DNA from: Clostridium sp. CF012
Lineage (GTDB): Bacteria; Bacillota; Clostridia; Clostridiales; Clostridiaceae
NCBI RefSeq assembly: GCF_018861755.1
Contig: NZ_JAHLEF010000010.1
Coordinates: forward strand, 62,001 to 126,000
Direction of reading: 5' to 3'
DNA length: 64,000 nt
The translations under genes and the position numbers were made by a program. Below the pieces are notes generated by a model. The model ran no database searches and had not been told where the DNA came from. It was given only the letters and a program-made list of their open reading frames with translations. Below, piece after piece: positions 27,108-36,175 of the stretch (position 1 is its first letter; the number at the start of each line of letters is the position of its first letter).

Positions 27108-28016
27108 ATGAATATAAATTTTAAAAAATATGAAACAAATGATTTTCTAAGAGTAAGAGATTTTTTAGTGGATACATTTAAAACTATTGGAAAAGGTCGC
27201 AATTGGACAATTGAGCGTTGGAACTTTTCAAAGACTATGGCTAGAATAATGAATGAAGTATCTATTGAAGAATGGGAAAATACAATTGGTATTTGGGAGC
27301 AAAATGGAAAGATAATATCGGTTGTAAGTGCTGAAGGCGAAAAAAGTGGAGAGGCTTTCTTTCATATTGGTATGAACGAGCTTCCACAGGAGAGTTTAGA
27401 AGAAATGTTTGAGTTTACTGAAAAAAATCTTGCTCTTGAGAAAGATGAAAAAAGTGTTGTGCAGTTACGAATATCAAATGAGTATAAGCAAGGTGAAAAT
27501 ATGGCGTTAAATAGAGGTTATATAAAAACAAATAATTATGAAACTACTTTAGCATTTCATATTGATGGCTCTATAGATATAAATTTACCAAATGGGTTTT
27601 CAATAAAAAATGGACAGGAAGTAAGTGATGTGGAAAAGGGAAAAGCTCATGCAATGGCTTTTGGTTATGTAAATACTAATTATGAGAATATATCACCTCT
27701 TGGCTATGAAGCATTAAGACAAACGCCTAACTATAGAGTAGATTTAGATTTATATGTTGTATCTGAAACTAATGAAATAGCTGCCTTCTGTACAATGTGG
27801 TACGACAATATAAACAAAATAGGTATACTTGAGCCAGTTGGAACTATTCCAGAGTTTAGAAAAATAGGACTTGGGCGTGCTGTTATTAGAGAAGCAACAA
27901 ATAGGATTGCTAAAGAGGGCGCTGAAACAGTATATGTTGGCTCTGATCAGAAATTTTATTTAGCAATTGGTTTTAAAGCAGAATATAAGGACAATATATG
28001 GGAAAAATCTGTATAG
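27108..28016 (+). CDS. GNAT acetyltransferase, two-domain
   Basis: A 302-residue protein. The C-terminal domain has motif A VGTIPEFRKIGLGRAVIREA near 243-262 and ends in ..FYLAIGFKAEY.. ; the N-terminal ~140 residues look like a GNAT copy with a degraded acetyl-CoA loop. Two-lobed GNATs of this kind include Eis-like and mycothiol-synthase-like enzymes. Start ATG follows TTGGAGGC. Substrate unknown. Confidence 0.85.
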   Translation: MNINFKKYETNDFLRVRDFLVDTFKTIGKGRNWTIERWNFSKTMARIMNEVSIEEWENTIGIWEQNGKIISVVSAEGEKSGEAFFHIGMNELPQESLEEMFEFTEKNLALEKDEKSVVQLRISNEYKQGENMALNRGYIKTNNYETTLAFHIDGSIDINLPNGFSIKNGQEVSDVEKGKAHAMAFGYVNTNYENISPLGYEALRQTPNYRVDLDLYVVSETNEIAAFCTMWYDNINKIGILEPVGTIPEFRKIGLGRAVIREATNRIAKEGAETVYVGSDQKFYLAIGFKAEYKDNIWEKSV

Positions 28017-28081
28017 CTTTGATTTAAGGTATTTAAGTAAAGTAATATCTTAACGAAACCTAAGTTAGGAGATGAGAAGAA

Positions 28082-28144
28082 GTGGATATATTAGATTATT
28101 CAGATGGACATATTAAAGAAATATTCATAATGGATTACACTTAA
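28082..28144 (+). pseudogene. Short remnant of a GNAT N-terminus
   Basis: After TTAGGAGATGAG a GTG-started frame gives MDILDYSDGHIKEIFIMDYT and stop, which resembles the first residues of GNAT proteins. Either a tiny peptide or the head of a deleted acetyltransferase gene. Confidence 0.35.
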
Positions 28145-28185
28145 TAAGTGATTAGTGTTTATGAGAGGTAGTGGGAGGGGTTTGT

Positions 28186-29061
28186 ATGGTTAAAATAAGT
28201 ACAATAAAAAACAGTGAAATAGATAAACTAGCAGAGTTTATCGCATTTATGAATTCTAAAGAAAATCATAATATAGGATACTGTGAAAAAACGAAAGAAA
28301 AAGTACTTAATACTTTATATCAAGACTTTGAGGATGGGAACATTGAAAAATATTTTGTTGGTGCATATGAAGGTCAAAAGCTTATAGGGACACTCGGGGT
28401 AGATGTAGATGAGAAAAAAAGCTATGGAGAATTATGGGGACCTTTTGTAGATGAATTATATAGTGAAGAAAATGTTTCGGGTAAACTATTGTTACTTTTA
28501 AGAAAAAATATATTAAATTGCTGTGGTAGTTTTGGGGTATTTTGTGATAGTAAAAACATCCAATGTATAGAATTTGCGAAGGAATGTGGATTTGAAAGCA
28601 ATGGTGAATACTTTATTATGAGCCTGGGTAAAGATGATTTTAAAGAAAGTTTTCAAGTGAAAGATTTTGAACTTACATTAGAATACAATAATCAATTCAA
28701 GTTACTTCATGATAAAAATTTTCCTAATACTTATTATTCAGGGAGTGATATTCTAAGTCATATTAATGAATATAAAAAGGTGTTTTTTATAAAAGATAAT
28801 GAAGAATTTACAGGATATATTTATGTAGAGGTTGAACCAGAGTTTGGTGAAAGCTCTATTGAATTTTTCGGAGTTAGAGAAGATATGAGGGGTAAAGGAC
28901 TAGGGAGTAAATTAATTAGAATGGCAATCAATTGGATTTTTTCTTTTGAAGAGATAAATAATATTAAGTTATGTGTTGGCTTCGAAAATTTACAGGCGAT
29001 TAAGCTATATAGAAAGGTAGGGTTTGAAGAAGAGAGTAAGATGATATTTTATAAGTACTGA
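28186..29061 (+). CDS. GNAT acetyltransferase, two-domain
   Basis: About 291 residues. The C-terminal domain carries GVREDMRGKGLGSKLIRMAI near 230-250 (motif A) and NLQAIKLYRKVGFEEESKM (motif B); the N-terminal half is a weaker GNAT-like copy (FVGAYEGQKLIGTLGVDVDE). ATG 28186 follows GGGAGGGG; a GTG further up (28171) would overlap that site. Third two-lobed or fused GNAT in the cluster. Confidence 0.85.
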   Translation: MVKISTIKNSEIDKLAEFIAFMNSKENHNIGYCEKTKEKVLNTLYQDFEDGNIEKYFVGAYEGQKLIGTLGVDVDEKKSYGELWGPFVDELYSEENVSGKLLLLLRKNILNCCGSFGVFCDSKNIQCIEFAKECGFESNGEYFIMSLGKDDFKESFQVKDFELTLEYNNQFKLLHDKNFPNTYYSGSDILSHINEYKKVFFIKDNEEFTGYIYVEVEPEFGESSIEFFGVREDMRGKGLGSKLIRMAINWIFSFEEINNIKLCVGFENLQAIKLYRKVGFEEESKMIFYKY

Positions 29062-29140
29062 ATTTATAAAGGAAGGTGTGAGGTTGGGTTAAAGTGTGAA
29101 ATTGTAGTTAAAGATAATTTTAGAATGGGGGATATGTATT

Positions 29141-30207
29141 ATGAAGATACAAGAACAAATAAGAGAAATTTTTAATAAATATGCTAGGACAATAATTTTT
29201 CAGGGGCAGCACTGGTTAAAAAAGGGGATTTAACTCTATTTCATGGGGCATATGGAGAGGCGCATAAGGGATTTGAAATTAAGAATACAATCACAACAAA
29301 ATTTGATACAGCATCTATTACAAAATTATTTACTGTGCTTGGAATACTTCAGTTAATTGATAAAAGCTTAATATGCTTTGAAGATAAAGTTTTAGAAATT
29401 TTAGAAATAAAAGATACTACTATATCAAAGGAAGTTAATATTTATCAACTTCTAACGCATACCTCGGGAATTGGCGATGATGCAGATGAAGAAGCAGGTG
29501 AAGAGTATGAAGATATTTGGAAGGAAAAGCCGAACTATTCTGTAAGAGAAACAGTTGATTTTCTACCACAATTTATTCATAAAGAACCTAATTTTGAGCC
29601 AGGAAATGGTTGTAGGTACAATAATGTTGCCTTTGTTTTGTTAGGACTTGTTATTGAAAAAATTACAGGACGGAAATATCGTGAATATATAAAAGAAAAT
29701 GTTTTTGAAAAAATAGGCATGAACGATACTTGCTTCCATAGTATGGATTGGGTAGATGAAAATATTGCAGAAGGATATGCAAAAATATGCAATGAAAAAG
29801 ATGAAGTTATTGGATGGAGAAAAAACATATATTCATATCCACCAATAGGATCACCAGATTCTGGAGCATATACAACGGTTGCAGATTTAGATTTGTTTGT
29901 GCGCCAGATTTACAATGGGAGGGCATTGTCTAAAGCAATGACAGCGGATTTATTTACACCAAAAGTAGTGCACACAAAGTATGAAAAAATCACACATATG
30001 ATGGGATATGGTTATGAATTCATTGTTAGCAATGATAATAATGAAGTGAGATATATAACTAAAGATGGTTGTAACCCTGGCGTGGCATGTAAATTTAATT
30101 ATTATCCTTCCATAGATACAACACTTGTAGTTCTTGCAAATCAAGATTGTAATGTTTGGGCTTTAGCTGGGGAGGTTGAAGAGATATTAATAGGTAAGAT
30201 AAGTTAG
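29141..30207 (+). pseudogene. Frameshifted class C beta-lactamase-fold serine hydrolase
   Basis: ATG 29141 (after GGGGGAT) starts MKIQEQIREIFNKYAR and shifts frame near 29185-29195; the rest continues in another frame as NNFSGAALVKKGDLTLFHGA through ASITKLF (S-x-x-K near 29311-29322), THTSGIG and RYNNVAF (tyrosine motif), to 30207. The expected third motif is KDGCNPG instead of KTG or HSG. One base missing or extra accounts for the break, so either a pseudogene or a sequencing error. Downstream of the break an ORF from 29335 lacks the nucleophile region. Confidence 0.8.
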
Positions 30208-30343
30208 GGAAGTTGTAGCATTAGATCCAATAAAGGAACATAAGCCAACCTTAAAAAGAGCAATATATTGGTTGTTGCAAATCCTTATATTAGAATAGTT
30301 GGTATAAAGTTCTTTATAAAGTCATTACACAATTACCCTGGGT

Positions 30344-30372
30344 TTGACAAAAATAGAAATATAGTTTAAAAT
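30344..30372 (+). promoter_or_regulatory. Sigma-A promoter of the first opp-type operon
   Basis: TTGACA (30344-30349), 17 bp, TAAAAT (30367-30372). It lies about 185 bp before the first permease gene. Confidence 0.75.
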
Positions 30373-30460
30373 GCATATGTAAGAGCAATACGAATATTGT
30401 GTAAAAATTTAGGAATAAGACTAATTTTTCTTTGAAAATAATTTAATAACTATTTAAGTT

Positions 30461-30535
30461 AAACCACGAAGGTTCTGCTTTTTTTATCTTTTGAAAAAGC
30501 ACCCGATTTTCGTGGTTTTTATATTTTTTATGTCC
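30461..30535 (+). terminator. Leader terminator-like hairpin of the opp-type operon
   Basis: AAACCACGAA (30461-30470) pairs with TTCGTGGTTT (30509-30518), extended inside by GGTTCTGCTTTTT against AAAAAGCACCC, and followed by TTATATTTTTTATG. It lies between promoter and first gene, so it may attenuate the operon. No known riboswitch was recognised. Confidence 0.65.
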
Positions 30536-30557
30536 CTTAAGGAAAGGATAGGATGTT

Positions 30558-31544
30558 GTGAATGACGTAATTTACATTAGTAAAAAAGTAATGCAGTTTA
30601 TTTTTGTTATATTTCTGTTGTCTATCATTGTCTTTTATATGGCAAGATTGTCACCCGGTGATCCTCTAATGTCCTATTATGGGGAAGGTGCTGAAAGGAT
30701 GAATACTACAGAAAAATTGGAAGCAATGGAAAAGCTGGGACTAAATGACCCTATATATAAACAATATATTAGCTGGTTATCAAATGCGGCTCATGGAGAA
30801 TACGGTATATCTTATAAATATAAACAGGACGTTACAACAGTAATTGGAGATGTTTATAAAAATACAATTATACTGGGTGGACTTGGTTATATATTCACAT
30901 TTTTATTTGCTCTGCTTTTAGGGGTTTTTTGCACATTACATGAAGAGAAACTCATTGATAAAATTATCTGTAAAGTAGGGGTTATAGCCACGTGTATTCC
31001 ATCATTTTGGCTATCCCTCATACTGATATTGATTTTTAGTATTAATTTAAGGATATTACCTTCAAGTGGTGCCTATGCCATGGGGCAGTCAGGTAGCCTT
31101 GTAAGTAGAATAGTACACCTTGTCTTGCCATTAACTGTGCTGATACTTAGCCACCTATGGTATTATACCTACATGATTCGAAATAAATTAGTAGAAGAAA
31201 TCAGACAAGATTACGTCTTGTTGTGCAAAATTAAGGGTTTAAGTAAAAAGAAAATTGTATATAAACATTGTTTAAAAAATATTATGCCATCAGTTATTAG
31301 TCTTATGGCAATATCCGTTCCTCATATTTTAGGAGAAACTTATGTGATAGAAAAAGTTTTTTCTTACCCGGGACTTGGCTCCCTATCTTTTGAGAGTGCT
31401 AAATATCACGACTATAATATGTTGATGTTGCTTTGTATTATAACGGGGATATTGGTGGTTTTTGTAAATATGCTATCACAAGTAATTAACGATAAAATAG
31501 ATCCTAGAATGCAACATGATCGGGGGGAGCTAGATTGGGAATAG
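30558..31544 (+). CDS. Peptide/nickel-type ABC transporter permease (OppB/DppB family)
   Basis: A 328-residue membrane protein with six predicted helices: an N-terminal helix (FIFVIFLLSIIVFYMARLSP), then the long extracytoplasmic loop with ..GDPLMSYYGEG.., and the EAA-loop region ..DYVLLCKIKGLSKKKIVYKH.. near 215. Start is GTG 30558 after GGAAAGGATAGG. First gene of a five-gene importer operon. The substrate class is short peptides, nickel or other chelates; not resolved. Confidence 0.88.
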   Translation: MNDVIYISKKVMQFIFVIFLLSIIVFYMARLSPGDPLMSYYGEGAERMNTTEKLEAMEKLGLNDPIYKQYISWLSNAAHGEYGISYKYKQDVTTVIGDVYKNTIILGGLGYIFTFLFALLLGVFCTLHEEKLIDKIICKVGVIATCIPSFWLSLILILIFSINLRILPSSGAYAMGQSGSLVSRIVHLVLPLTVLILSHLWYYTYMIRNKLVEEIRQDYVLLCKIKGLSKKKIVYKHCLKNIMPSVISLMAISVPHILGETYVIEKVFSYPGLGSLSFESAKYHDYNMLMLLCIITGILVVFVNMLSQVINDKIDPRMQHDRGELDWE

Positions 31545-32440
31545 AAGGTAGCAACTTTGAAATAGTTGGAGAAAATTATCTTTCAGAGGAGATAAAAATA
31601 GCTAAAAGAAAAAGCTTTAAAAAAACTTTGAAAGAAAAACCTTATATCTCAATAGGAGTGTTGCTGATAATAATCCTTGGATGTGCCTTTTTCGGGGAAA
31701 TAATGAAATTAAATCCGGGTTATATGGACTTAAGTAATATTAATGTGGCTCCCAGCAGCACCTTTTATTTCGGTACGGATTCCTTGGGCAGAGACATTTT
31801 TTCTATGATTTGGTATGGTGGTAAAATCTCTTTATTTATAGGGGTATTTGCTACAATTATATCAACTATAATAGCAGTTGTGTATGGAAGCATCAGTGGT
31901 GTTGCCTCCGAATTGATAGATGATATGATGATGCGATTTACTGAAATCATACTTAGTATACCCTCCATCTTAATCGTGATTTTCATTCAGGCAATGATAG
32001 GTAAGGCGAATCCAGTGTCCATCGCCATTGTAATTGGGATTACTAGTTGGATGAATATTTCTAAGATTGTACGAAGTGAGGTAAGGAAAACTAGAAATAG
32101 TGGATATATTTTAGCAGCAAAATGTGCAGGGGGTAAATTTTTTTATATTTTAAAACGACATCTGCTGCCAAATTTCATTTCAGCAATAATGTTTATGGTG
32201 GTAACGAATGTTGGAAGTGCCATTGCAATAGAATCAACTTTGAGCTTTTTAGGAATAGGCCTTCCTCTTGAAATTATCTCCTGGGGTAGTATGCTCTCAC
32301 TTTCGGAAAAAGCATTATTATCAAATTATTGGTGGATTATATTGATTCCAGGTGTGTTTTTAGTGGTTACATTGGTTTGCATCACAAATATAGGGGATTA
32401 TGTAAGGAAGAAAAACAATAGAGAATTTAGCAACTTATAA
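31535..32440 (+). CDS. Peptide/nickel-type ABC transporter permease (OppC/DppC family)
   Basis: A 301-residue permease: one N-terminal helix, then FYFGTDSLGRDIFSMIWYGG near 78, the canonical OppC motif, and an EAA loop ..GYILAAKCAGGKFFYILKRH.. near 190. It starts at TTG 31535 with GGGGGGAG upstream and overlaps the previous gene by 10 bases, so translation is coupled. It pairs with the preceding permease. Confidence 0.9.
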   Translation: MGIEGSNFEIVGENYLSEEIKIAKRKSFKKTLKEKPYISIGVLLIIILGCAFFGEIMKLNPGYMDLSNINVAPSSTFYFGTDSLGRDIFSMIWYGGKISLFIGVFATIISTIIAVVYGSISGVASELIDDMMMRFTEIILSIPSILIVIFIQAMIGKANPVSIAIVIGITSWMNISKIVRSEVRKTRNSGYILAAKCAGGKFFYILKRHLLPNFISAIMFMVVTNVGSAIAIESTLSFLGIGLPLEIISWGSMLSLSEKALLSNYWWIILIPGVFLVVTLVCITNIGDYVRKKNNREFSNL

Positions 32441-32512
32441 AGTGTCAATATTACTTGCAATATTCAATATAACTATTGAAATTTAATATAAATAATAAAT
32501 ATTAGGGGGACA

Positions 32513-34072
32513 ATGATGAAATTTAAAAAATCGATTATTTGGGGATTTACACTGGTAATGAGTATGGTTTTATTGATTGGCTGTAGTGGTGGTGATAGTG
32601 ATAAGAAAACTACATCCAATGAAAAGGTTTTAGTTTATGGAAGTGGGGATTATTCAGGTATTAATCCAGCATTATATGAACATGGAGAAATTAATTCCCT
32701 GATTTTCAGTGGACTTACTGCCCATGACAAAAACAATAAGATTATTCCCGGACTTGCAAAAAGCTGGACCAGTGATAAAGCTACAAATACATATACTTTT
32801 ATGTTAAGAAATGATGTTAAATGGCATGATGGTAAAATTTTTACGGCGGAAGATGTGAAGTTTACGCTGGAAACCATTATGAATCCTAAGAATTCTTCGG
32901 AAATAGCATCAAACTATGAAGATATCACAAAGATTGAAGTGGCGGACAAGACTACCTTAAAAATAACTTTAAAAGCACCAAATATAGCCATGCTGGATTA
33001 TTTGACAATAGGTATCTTACCTAAGCACTTATTAGAGGGAAAAGATATTGCAACAGATAAATTCAATCAATCTCCAACGGGGACGGGTCCATTTAAAATG
33101 GAGAAATGGGACAAAGGACAAAGCATTACCCTTGTAAAAAATAAAGATTTCTACGAAAAAGAACCGCAAATTGACAAAGTAATCTTTAAAATTGTGCAGG
33201 ACACCAAAGCGAGAGCCCTGCAATTAAAATCCGGAGAATTGGATTTAGCACAGATTATACCCCAGGATGCAAAACAATTTGAAAATAATAAGGATATTAC
33301 TGTCTATGATATGAAAACATCAGACTACAGAGGTATTATGTATAATTTTAATAGTCCTATATTTAAAGAAAATCGAGAATTACCAAATGCCTTAAGTTAT
33401 GCTATTGATCGAAAAGCTATTTTAGACAGCGTTTTATTAGGTCGCGGAAAAGTAGCCTATTCACCAATTCAGGTTGGAGAATATAATAATCCTAACATGG
33501 GAAAATTTGACTATAACCCAGAAAAAGCAAAAAAAGAGTTGGAAAAATCGGGTTGGAAGCTTGGCCTGGACGGCATATATGTAAAGAATGCTAAGAAATT
33601 ATCATTTACTATTAACTGCCAAGAAGGAGACCAGGTCAGAGTGGATATGGCGAATATCTGTGCTCAACAGCTTAAGGCAATTGGCGTAAATATGAAGGTG
33701 GCAGTATTGCCAAAAATTGATTGGGAAAATCAAGATGCATACCTGATTGGCTGGGGAAGTCCCTTTGACCCGGACGACCACACTTATAAAGTGTTTGTAA
33801 CGGGTAAAGGTAATAACTACAGTAGCTATTCAAATACTAAAGTTGATGAGTTATTACGCAAAGCAAGAGAAACTGATGTGAATGCTGACAGATTAAAATA
33901 TTATAAGGAATTCCAAATTGAATTAACCAAGGATATGCCATATACATTTATAGCATACATCGATGCATTATATGGTGCAAAGCCTAATATAAAAGGAATC
34001 ACCCCAGAAACAGTTTTGGGACATCACGGTGTAGGCATATTCTGGAATATTTCAGATTGGACAATTGAGTAG
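32513..34072 (+). CDS. Extracellular solute-binding lipoprotein, family 5
   Basis: A 519-residue lipoprotein: signal with lipobox LIGC (Cys24), then the family 5 fold with NSLIFSGLTAHDKNN near 60, LRNDVKWHDGKIFTAEDVKF near 103 and LSYAIDRKAI near 300. Captures the substrate for the permease pair. ATG 32513 follows TAGGGGGACA. A hairpin separates it from the ATPase genes, a usual way to keep binding protein in excess. Confidence 0.92.
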   Translation: MMKFKKSIIWGFTLVMSMVLLIGCSGGDSDKKTTSNEKVLVYGSGDYSGINPALYEHGEINSLIFSGLTAHDKNNKIIPGLAKSWTSDKATNTYTFMLRNDVKWHDGKIFTAEDVKFTLETIMNPKNSSEIASNYEDITKIEVADKTTLKITLKAPNIAMLDYLTIGILPKHLLEGKDIATDKFNQSPTGTGPFKMEKWDKGQSITLVKNKDFYEKEPQIDKVIFKIVQDTKARALQLKSGELDLAQIIPQDAKQFENNKDITVYDMKTSDYRGIMYNFNSPIFKENRELPNALSYAIDRKAILDSVLLGRGKVAYSPIQVGEYNNPNMGKFDYNPEKAKKELEKSGWKLGLDGIYVKNAKKLSFTINCQEGDQVRVDMANICAQQLKAIGVNMKVAVLPKIDWENQDAYLIGWGSPFDPDDHTYKVFVTGKGNNYSSYSNTKVDELLRKARETDVNADRLKYYKEFQIELTKDMPYTFIAYIDALYGAKPNIKGITPETVLGHHGVGIFWNISDWTIE

Positions 34073-34091
34073 AAAATTTAGAAAACGAAGT

Positions 34092-34128
34092 GAAACCACA
34101 ATGGTGCATATGGCTCCTTTGTGGTTTC
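34092..34128 (+). promoter_or_regulatory. Intercistronic hairpin between binding protein and ATPase genes
   Basis: GAAACCACAA (34092-34101) pairs with TTGTGGTTTC (34119-34128). No T-run follows, so it is more likely an mRNA stabiliser or partial terminator than a full stop. Confidence 0.6.
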
Positions 34129-34146
34129 TAAAGAATAGGAGAGTTT

Positions 34147-35163
34147 ATGAAGGATTTGTTAGAAGTAAATAATTTAGTTGTAAGCTTTTTAACTAAGGCA
34201 GGTGAAGTGCAAGCGGTTAGAGATGTTTCTTTTTCTCTGAAAAAAGGAGAGGTTTTAGCCATACTTGGAGAATCAGGCTGCGGAAAATCCGTATTATGTA
34301 AAAGTATTTTGCGCATACTTCCAGAGAATGGCTTTATAAAAAGTGGAGAAGTTATTCTTAATGGAGTGAACTTAACAAATTTATCAAGCAAATCTATGGA
34401 TAAGGTTAGAGGCAGGGAGATATCTATGATCCTTCAAGATCCCATGACTTCTTTAAATCCTACTATGTCTATTGGCAAACAGATCATGGAAGCGGTATTG
34501 ATCCATGAGAAGATTAGCAAAAGTGAAGCAAAAGTGAAAAGCATAGAACTTATGGAGCTTGTGGGGATTGATCATGCAGAAAAAAGATTTAATCAGTATC
34601 CCTATCAGCTCTCTGGAGGTATGATACAGAGAAGTGTCATTGCAATTGCACTGGCCTGCAAGCCGAAAGTATTAATTGCTGACGAACCAACTACTGCTAT
34701 AGACGTAACTACCCAAGCTCAAATAATAGAGCTTATTCAAGAATTACAAATAAAAACTGGGATATCAATCATATTTATTACGCATGATTTAGGTGTTGTT
34801 GCCAAGTTAGCCCAAAGGGTTGCAGTTATGTATGCTGGAAAGATTGTTGAAATAGGTACTAGTAAAGATATTTTTTATGATCCACGACATCCTTATACCT
34901 TAGGATTAATGTCTTCTTTACCTAATATGGATTTAGAGGAGGGAAATTTGAATTGTATACCAGGAATGCCCCCGAGTTTATTGAATCCGCCAAAAGGCGA
35001 TGCTTTTGCACAGAGAAACAAATATGCATTGAAGATAGATTATCTGACTCAGCCACCTATGTTTAAAATTAGCGATACTCATAGTGCTGCAACTTGGCTT
35101 TTGCACAAAGATGCTCCGAAAATAAAGCCAACCATTAGATTTAAAGAATTTAGAGGGATGTAG
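34147..35163 (+). CDS. Peptide/nickel-type ABC transporter ATPase (OppD family), C-terminal Cys lost
   Basis: A 338-residue ATPase: Walker [10 protein letters not shown] near 38, signature QLSGGMIQRS near 155, Walker [12 protein letters not shown] near 176, switch His in ITHDLG near 210. The C-terminal oligopeptide-type extension is present but the region normally reading GCPFxxRC..C..C here reads GDAFAQRNKYALKID.. with all four conserved cysteines replaced (D/A, N, D, A). In the second opp system of this window they are retained. Otherwise intact. Confidence 0.9.
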   Translation: MKDLLEVNNLVVSFLTKAGEVQAVRDVSFSLKKGEVLAILGESGCGKSVLCKSILRILPENGFIKSGEVILNGVNLTNLSSKSMDKVRGREISMILQDPMTSLNPTMSIGKQIMEAVLIHEKISKSEAKVKSIELMELVGIDHAEKRFNQYPYQLSGGMIQRSVIAIALACKPKVLIADEPTTAIDVTTQAQIIELIQELQIKTGISIIFITHDLGVVAKLAQRVAVMYAGKIVEIGTSKDIFYDPRHPYTLGLMSSLPNMDLEEGNLNCIPGMPPSLLNPPKGDAFAQRNKYALKIDYLTQPPMFKISDTHSAATWLLHKDAPKIKPTIRFKEFRGM

Positions 35164-35164
35164 A

Positions 35165-36061
35165 ATGAAGACTGAAAAAATATTGGAAGTGAAAAAATTA
35201 AAACAATACTTCAAATTAGATAGAAACACTTTAATTAAAGCCGTTGATGATATATCTTTCGATATTTACAAAGGAGAAATATTGGGCCTAGTGGGTGAAT
35301 CTGGTTCAGGAAAATCAACGACGGGTAGAAGCATTATTAATATTTATAAGCCAACAGGGGGAGAAATCTATTATAGAGGAAAGCTTATATCAGATCGTAA
35401 AATTTATAGGGCAGAAAAAAAATCTATAAATAGAAATATGCAAATTATATTTCAAGATTCAACCTCATCTCTAAATTCACGAATGACAATAAAAGAAATT
35501 ATTGAGGAGCCTCTTATAATTCAAAAATTGTATAAGAAGAAAGAAGAGCGCATGGAGAAGGTTTATAAGCTTATGAATTTAGTGGGACTAGATAGGATTT
35601 ATGAAGACTATTATCCCTTTGAATGTTCAGGTGGACAGAGGCAACGTGTAGGAGTTGCAAGGGCACTTAGCCTTGATCCCGAATTCATAATTGCGGATGA
35701 GCCTATTGCATCTTTAGATGTTTCAATTCAAGCTCAGATTGTAAATTTATTCAAAAAACTTCAGAGAGAGAATGGTCTGACCTGTTTGTTCATTTCACAT
35801 GATTTAGAAATGGTAAGATATGTATGCAACCGAGTAGGCGTTATGTACCATGGGAAAATTGTTGAGCTGGCTGAAACCAAGGAATTATATCGAAATCCCA
35901 TCCATCCTTATACCAAAGCCTTGTTTTCATCAATCCTTGTTCCAGATCCAGAGTGTGCGCAAAAGAGAACTCGTATCAAGTATAATCCCATTAAAGAGGG
36001 GCTTTTGCAAGAAACAAGTCAATTGGTAGAAGTATCAGAAGGGCATTTTGTGTTAATATGA
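35165..36061 (+). CDS. Peptide/nickel-type ABC transporter ATPase (OppF family), short
   Basis: A 298-residue ATPase with Walker A GESGSGKST near 44, signature ECSGGQRQR near 157 (Cys where Leu is usual), Walker B FIIADEPIASLD near 178 and H-loop ISHDLE. It ends soon after the ABC core (..SQLVEVSEGHFVLI) and lacks the NPPxGCxFxxRC segment that its counterpart at 54961-55956 has. It follows the partner ATPase by one base, with GAGGGATG as ribosome site. Confidence 0.9.
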   Translation: MKTEKILEVKKLKQYFKLDRNTLIKAVDDISFDIYKGEILGLVGESGSGKSTTGRSIINIYKPTGGEIYYRGKLISDRKIYRAEKKSINRNMQIIFQDSTSSLNSRMTIKEIIEEPLIIQKLYKKKEERMEKVYKLMNLVGLDRIYEDYYPFECSGGQRQRVGVARALSLDPEFIIADEPIASLDVSIQAQIVNLFKKLQRENGLTCLFISHDLEMVRYVCNRVGVMYHGKIVELAETKELYRNPIHPYTKALFSSILVPDPECAQKRTRIKYNPIKEGLLQETSQLVEVSEGHFVLI

Positions 36062-36110
36062 TGGAATTCCTGATGATTGATTATGAATTAGAAACACCAG
36101 AAGTGAAAAA

Positions 36111-36172
36111 TTCTATGCCAATAAAGCCCTAATTATTCAATAATGAATAATTAGGGCTTTATTGGCATAGAA
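36111..36172. terminator. Very long perfect palindrome, bidirectional terminator
   Basis: A 29-bp perfect stem: TTCTATGCCAATAAAGCCCT (36111-36130) continuing AATTATTCA, with its exact complement at 36144-36172 and a 4-base loop. It separates the convergent oppF-like and PAP2 genes, and its end is only four bases from the latter's stop. Confidence 0.85.
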
Positions 36173-36175
36173 AAA

